Source of the DNA: Flavobacteriaceae bacterium | GTDB lineage: Bacteria; Bacteroidota; Bacteroidia; Flavobacteriales; Flavobacteriaceae | Assembly (NCBI GenBank): GCA_030683815.1 | Contig: JAUXPJ010000018.1 | Location: 141,064 to 205,063 of the forward strand | DNA: 64,000 nucleotides | Direction: 5' to 3' | Shown: positions 60,821 through 64,000 of the stretch, piece after piece | Layout of the letters: every line of letters starts with the position of its first letter | Position numbering within the stretch: the first letter of the stretch is position 1 | The notes under the pieces: model-generated | Databases searched by the model: none | What the model was told of the DNA's origin: nothing | What the model saw: the letters and a program-made list of their open reading frames with translations, nothing else | Made by a program: the position numbers and the translations under genes

Positions 60821-61297
60821 TTATTTTATTTCCACTTTACAAGTTGAATTGTGTCTTACCGGAAAATTACAGGAGTTGGCAATGAAACACATTTTATTTG
60901 CTTTGTGATGTAATTTGTTTGCTTTAGCAATCATAGCTTTATTTGTAACTGTCACAATAGGGTTTAGCGTTATTTCGGTAAAGTGTCCGTTGCCATCAGC
61001 ATTTATTTTCATTGTACCGATTGCATTGTCTTTGTAGTCCACTACTATAACTCCGACTTCTGAACATAAATATAAATACCAAAGCATATGACAAGCGGAT
61101 AGCGAAGCAACAAATAGGTCTTCGGGATTATATTTTGTCTTGTCGCCACGAAAAGCCGGGTCAACCGAGCACAAAATGTCCGGTTTATTTTCAACTGTAA
61201 TTGTATGACTTCTGTCATAGGCGTTACTGTCAACCGTGCCCTGTCCTTTGTTGCCGGTCCAAATAATACTTGCTTTAAATTTATGTTCTTCTTCCAT
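60821..61297 (-). CDS. OsmC/Ohr family protein
   Basis: 158 aa from the ATG at 61297 (MEEEHKFKASIIWTGNKGQG). The frame extends to 61390, but the extra 31 codons translate repeat copy B and are not OsmC-like. Reactive Cys residues appear in SLSACHMLWYLYL (near 71) and FIANSCNFPVRH (near 140), the expected two-Cys arrangement of organic hydroperoxide reductases. It detoxifies organic peroxides with dihydrolipoamide or a similar donor. A single gene in a cassette-like setting, with a GNAT stump 22 nt downstream and repeat B upstream. Confidence 0.88.
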   Translation of the reverse strand: MEEEHKFKASIIWTGNKGQGTVDSNAYDRSHTITVENKPDILCSVDPAFRGDKTKYNPEDLFVASLSACHMLWYLYLCSEVGVIVVDYKDNAIGTMKINADGNGHFTEITLNPIVTVTNKAMIAKANKLHHKANKMCFIANSCNFPVRHNSTCKVEIK

Positions 61298-61338
61298 TGC
61301 TGTTTTGTTGTTAAACTTGCCGGTAACGATTGGGTTAT

Positions 61339-61430
61339 GATTTCGGCGTAGGACACTGCGACAGCAGTGAACCAGCTGATGCATAGGCAAAGCCGGAATT
61401 GTCCGCTAAGAAATCTGGTTAAATGTATTA
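61339..61430. repeat. Dispersed ~95-bp repeat, copy B
   Basis: Same-orientation match to 19746-19840 (copy A). It lies directly upstream of the OsmC start and is followed by CCGTTGTTAGC-type boundary sequence. Confidence 0.8.
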
Positions 61431-61521
61431 ATATTTTTCAAGTTTGCACCATGCCACGCTGAATTTTAGCCGTTGTTAGCATTTGTTATTAAACGATATG
61501 ATTAATTTAAAATAAAATAAG

Positions 61522-61623
61522 ATGTCAAAATTTAATTACACTAAATATTCAATTATTATTTCAATTGTTGCAATTATTATTTCAGTATTAACGATATTAA
61601 TGAAATTAGGATGGCTAAAATAG
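61522..61623 (+). CDS. 33-aa single-pass membrane micropeptide (uncertain)
   Basis: ATG at 61522 reads MSKFNYTKYSIIISIVAIII and then SVLTILMKLGWLK, one hydrophobic helix with basic ends. It overlaps the 3' end of the convergent winged-helix-like gene (61577-61972) on the other strand. The overlap and short length make it doubtful, but the sequence is protein-like. Confidence 0.25.
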   Translation: MSKFNYTKYSIIISIVAIIISVLTILMKLGWLK

Positions 61624-61972
61624 AAAACCAAAAAGCAAATTTATCATACTTAAATTTTTCAATTGTTTTTTCAAGGATTAATTCTTCTTGTTGTGTTATT
61701 TTTTCAAGATGTCTAAATCCTCGTTCTCTTGTAATGAATTTTTTGCCTTTTTGTGTTATTCTTAGTCCTTCGGTATTTTCAGTAACTAAATTTTCATTTA
61801 TTAATTCATCTTTTAAGGATTTCATTTCCCATTCTATTAATCCCAATTCATTTAGGGCTTCATTAATAAATTCCATAGTTATTTGTCTATTAATATTTTC
61901 ATTATTTAATTCCTTAATATCAACAGCAATGAGGAATAATAAAATTTTGTCTAATTTTTCGTTTCGAGTCAT
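61577..61972 (-). CDS. Small winged-helix-like protein with C-terminal membrane helix
   Basis: 131 aa from the ATG at 61972 (the frame also has a TTG at 61990, which abuts the IS end). Helical N-terminal half with LDKILLFLIAVD and INEALNELGLIEWEMKSLKD, then LVTENTEGLRITQKGKKFIT, a wing-like hairpin. A short charged coil and a C-terminal membrane helix (FWFSILAILISLISLIL) follow. I do not recognise the family. The IS1182-type element lies 18 nt upstream of the ATG and may have separated it from its promoter. Confidence 0.55.
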   Translation of the reverse strand: MTRNEKLDKILLFLIAVDIKELNNENINRQITMEFINEALNELGLIEWEMKSLKDELINENLVTENTEGLRITQKGKKFITRERGFRHLEKITQQEELILEKTIEKFKYDKFAFWFSILAILISLISLILK

Positions 61973-62059
61973 TTTAATAATGTTTGCCAACGTCAGTTTG
62001 TCTTAAAACCTTTATTAATTCTTTAAATATAGAAAAAAAGAGGTGGTAAATAACGTGTT

Positions 62060-63615
62060 TTACCGAACATTACTAAAAAGTTTACCAGAAGGATTCGGAA
62101 TAAATGGTTGTGTTAAAACGGGTTTAAATTGCTTTATAACAGTCAAAAAACCAAAAATAAAAGCACCTAGCAGTTTTAGGTATTTTTTCAACTCATTTAT
62201 ATCAATCAGGTTAAAGATTCTGCGCAGGCTGTAAGCGGTAAAAATAAGTCCGACATCGGCAGCTGCCCGTTTGATACCTTTTTTAGTGGAGAGATAATAA
62301 AATCCCCATTGTCTTTTGATGATTCCACAGGGATGTTCTACGATGGCTTGCCGCTGGCGATACATTTGTTTATTTTGCGCTATACGTTGCTTGTTTTCAA
62401 AAATAAGGTCAGCATGTTCGGAGCGTTCGGGCATTCTCCCTGCTTTGTTGTTGGTACATCGTACACTATACTCGCATACTTTACAAGCTTTGGAGGTGTA
62501 TTGTTTTATTTTATTGATTGATTTTCCCCTGCTTTTGTTGTACCATCTGCTATTGGTGGTAAGCCATTCGTTTGCCGGACAGGTATAGCAGTCGTTTTGT
62601 TTGTCATAGTTAAAATGTTCCACATCAAAAGCAATATCAGGAGCATGCGAAGCTACCTCAGGAATGGCAACCATAACTTCTACTCCGTGTTTATGGGCGT
62701 AAGCAAATTCACTTCCTGTATGATACCCTTTGTCGTAAAGCATCGTAAAATTATTTTTACCCAAAATGGTTTTAGCTCTGCGAGCCATACCGCCCATGGC
62801 TTTAGAATCATTTTCGTTGGTTATTTTATAATCTACAGGAATATTGTGTTTGGCATCAACGGTGGTTTGAACACTGTAAGCCACTTCGGTAATATTGTTT
62901 CTGGTAATCATTTGACGGCTGTCAGGGTCGGAGGTTGAGATTTGAGTTTGTCCGGATTCTTCTAATTGTTGGGTTAAATCGTTGTAAAAATCTTTGCGCT
63001 TGTTTTGGATATCGATGTGCTGTTGAATTACCTTTTTATTTTGATCTCCATCAGCCAAATCCAGTTCGGCGTTGAATTCTTCTAATTTATTATCGATATA
63101 AGCCAAATGCCGTTCAATTTTTTTGGGATTAAAATTATTTTTCTTGGAGTTTTGAGCTCTGAGTTTGGTGCTGTCACCGGCAAGGAGTTTACCTCCGATA
63201 AGGTCAAAATGTTTGGCAAGCTGAACGGTCTGCCGGAACACTTTTTGAATGGCTTTAGGATTGTCTTTTCTAAAGTTGGAAATGGTGTTGTGATCAGGAG
63301 CCAATCCTTTTAAAAGCCACATGAGTTCAATGTTTCGTTTGCACTCTTTTTCCAAAACGCGAGATAGCCTGTCCCGAGTATCGGGAAACGTATACGGTTT
63401 AGATAACCATAGATAAACAGTTTCAACAAATCGGCAGGATGATAAGCAGGTCTTCCATTTTCTATAAAATCCATTTTAAACCCAAAGTCGGCAAGCTTTA
63501 AACTATCTACAAAAAGGTCGATAAGGCGGATTTCATTGTTTTGGTCTATTGCTTCTTCCAAAGAAGAAGCGAAAAGTGGCATTTGAAATCTGTTTTTTCC
63601 GGCAATAAACTTCAT
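62060..63615 (-). pseudogene. IS1182 family transposase, frameshifted
   Basis: The N-terminal part (from the ATG at 63615; MKFIAGKNRFQMPLFASSLE ... YHPADLLKLFIYGYLNRI) and the rest (LEKECKRNIELMWLLKGLAP onward, to residue ~431 of the second frame) are in different frames. The DDE parts are visible: LLAGDSTKLRAQNSKK, YDKGYHTGSEF near the middle and EHPCGIIKRQWGF near the C-terminus. Between the frames lie 23 extra nucleotides (63366-63388) with palindrome TCCCGAGTATCGGGA. Removing them restores CGT-ATA-CGT-TCT-CGC in one frame. As given, it cannot make a full transposase. Confidence 0.85.
63366..63388. repeat. 23-nt palindromic insertion inside the transposase gene
   Basis: Plus-strand AGCCTGTCCCGAGTATCGGG followed by AAA. 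The TCCCGA/TCGGGA palindrome and its CGGGACA flank are shared with the repeat at 40910-40930. The insertion length (23) is not a multiple of three. Confidence 0.6.
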
Positions 63616-63750
63616 AATCAAGAATTTAAAAACAGTATAAATATACTGATAATCAAATAATTAACAAAATAAAATGTAGTTTGTTTACAAATTATAAGTG
63701 AATTATTGTAAATAATAAAAAACAGGGTTTTTAGACAGTTTGACGGTTCT

Positions 63751-63862
63751 TGTGTATAAGAAGTAGCGGATTAAAAACCCCTAACTTTTTGGTTAAGCAC
63801 TGACTTATATTAATATTCATTTACTTTCAATTTTGCACTAAACCCGCTATTGCTTATACACA
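63751..63862. repeat. Inverted-repeat element next to the IS end
   Basis: TGTGTATAAGAAGTAGCGG (63751-63769) faces CCGCTATTGCTTATACACA (63844-63862), 17 of 19 positions complementary. The 74-nt middle is A/T-rich. The TAGCGG ... CCGCTA termini look like palindromic boundary elements I recall as widespread in Bacteroidota accessory DNA. It begins 5 nt beyond the IS right end. Confidence 0.5.
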
Positions 63863-64000
63863 ATGTGTGTGCCCTGCATGAGCAGTGCTCACACTTAGTG
63901 AAGCTAAATGAAAAAATTCAAAAATGCAAATTTGAATTGAAAATAGCAACATTAAGTGTGATTATTTTTCCAGAGGGTGTGAGACCCTTACGTGCGGAGT
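63863..64000. other. Intergenic to window end, no gene seen
   Basis: Contains a loose inverted pair, CACACTTA near 63890 and TAAGTGTG near 63953. The last bases (GTGAGACCCTTACGTGCGGA) may be the start of another boundary sequence. Confidence 0.4.

Larger units (their letters stand above)
61991..63745 (-). mobile_element. IS1182 family insertion sequence, about 1.75 kb
   Basis: Ends carry imperfect inverted repeats. Left CGTCAGTTTGTCTTAAAACC (61991-62010) matches the inverse of right GGTTTTTAGACAGTTTGACG (63726-63745) at 16 of 20 positions. The single transposase frame on the minus strand is interrupted (see 62060-63615). No target-site duplication is obvious. A fragment of a related copy is at 32525-32824. 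Confidence 0.85.

Noticed and set aside
60821..61390. OsmC starting at 61390
   Set aside because: The extra 31 codons translate the dispersed repeat and do not resemble OsmC; the ATG at 61297 fits the family.
1..64000. CRISPR array, rRNA operon or prophage genes
   Set aside because: No regularly spaced direct repeats, no rRNA sequence and no phage structural genes seen.

Overview
The window is A+T-rich DNA from a member of the Bacteroidota, most likely the Flavobacteriia. Several things point there: a complete NqrABCDEF operon, the flavobacterial order prs - rplY(CTC) - pth, a MoxR/BatA-E operon, a SusC-like CarboxypepD_reg/TonB receptor, a DUF5103 (type IX secretion plug) protein, tRNAs without encoded CCA, and repeated promoter boxes of the Bacteroidota form TTG-N17..23-TAnnTTTG (clearest in front of tRNA-Leu at 2008-2035).

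Layout. 1-7.8 kb is housekeeping: pth (partial), rplY and prs on the minus strand; tRNA-Leu(CAA); then on the plus strand a TPR sensor kinase, a HupE-like membrane protein and a tight deaminase / S41 protease / LpxH-like run. 7.9-10.5 kb is a TonB-dependent receptor. 10.8-18.9 kb is the MoxR-DUF58-BatA/B/C/D/E operon. 19.1-19.6 kb is cvpA. 19.7-21.9 kb is a patchwork of single small genes (quinone reductase, GNAT, KTSC), one truncated gene and a ~95-bp repeat found again at 61.3 kb. 22.0-32.2 kb is a minus-strand signalling block read in the order cheR, cheB, giant hybrid kinase, REC-PAS kinase, inserted GxxExxY gene, response regulator, decayed receiver gene, hybrid kinase. It is visibly richer in G+C than its surroundings and ends at an IS1182-type remnant (32.3-32.8 kb), so it looks acquired. 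33.0-38.0 kb carries tRNA-Leu(TAA), tRNA-Gly(GCC), a TolC-like protein, tsaB and a long PiT phosphate transporter. 38.2-43.9 kb is a multi-PAS hybrid kinase, a lone receiver, a membrane HEAT-repeat protein and a processive glycosyltransferase, plausibly one signalling-controlled polysaccharide module. 43.9-49.2 kb has an aminotransferase, rsmG, a small zinc-ribbon-like protein, pruA and the DUF5103 gene. 49.4-55.2 kb is nqrABCDEF.

From 55.3 kb to the end the sequence is accessory. It holds two small exported-protein genes, each preceded at the same distance by a nearly identical 53-nt element that looks like a structured leader RNA; two GNATs; a CBS-domain histidine kinase with a 115-aa unknown partner, bracketed by an inverted 9-mer; an OsmC protein with a truncated GNAT fragment; a small winged-helix-like protein; and a complete IS1182-type element whose transposase is broken by a 23-nt palindromic insertion. 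That palindrome is related to one at 40.9 kb.

The strongest candidates for something undescribed are the duplicated 53-nt leader, the CBS-kinase/115-aa pair, the kinase-receiver-HEAT-glycosyltransferase module, and the inverted-repeat-flanked GxxExxY insertion in the signalling operon. Coordinates and family calls come from reading the sequence; no database search was run.
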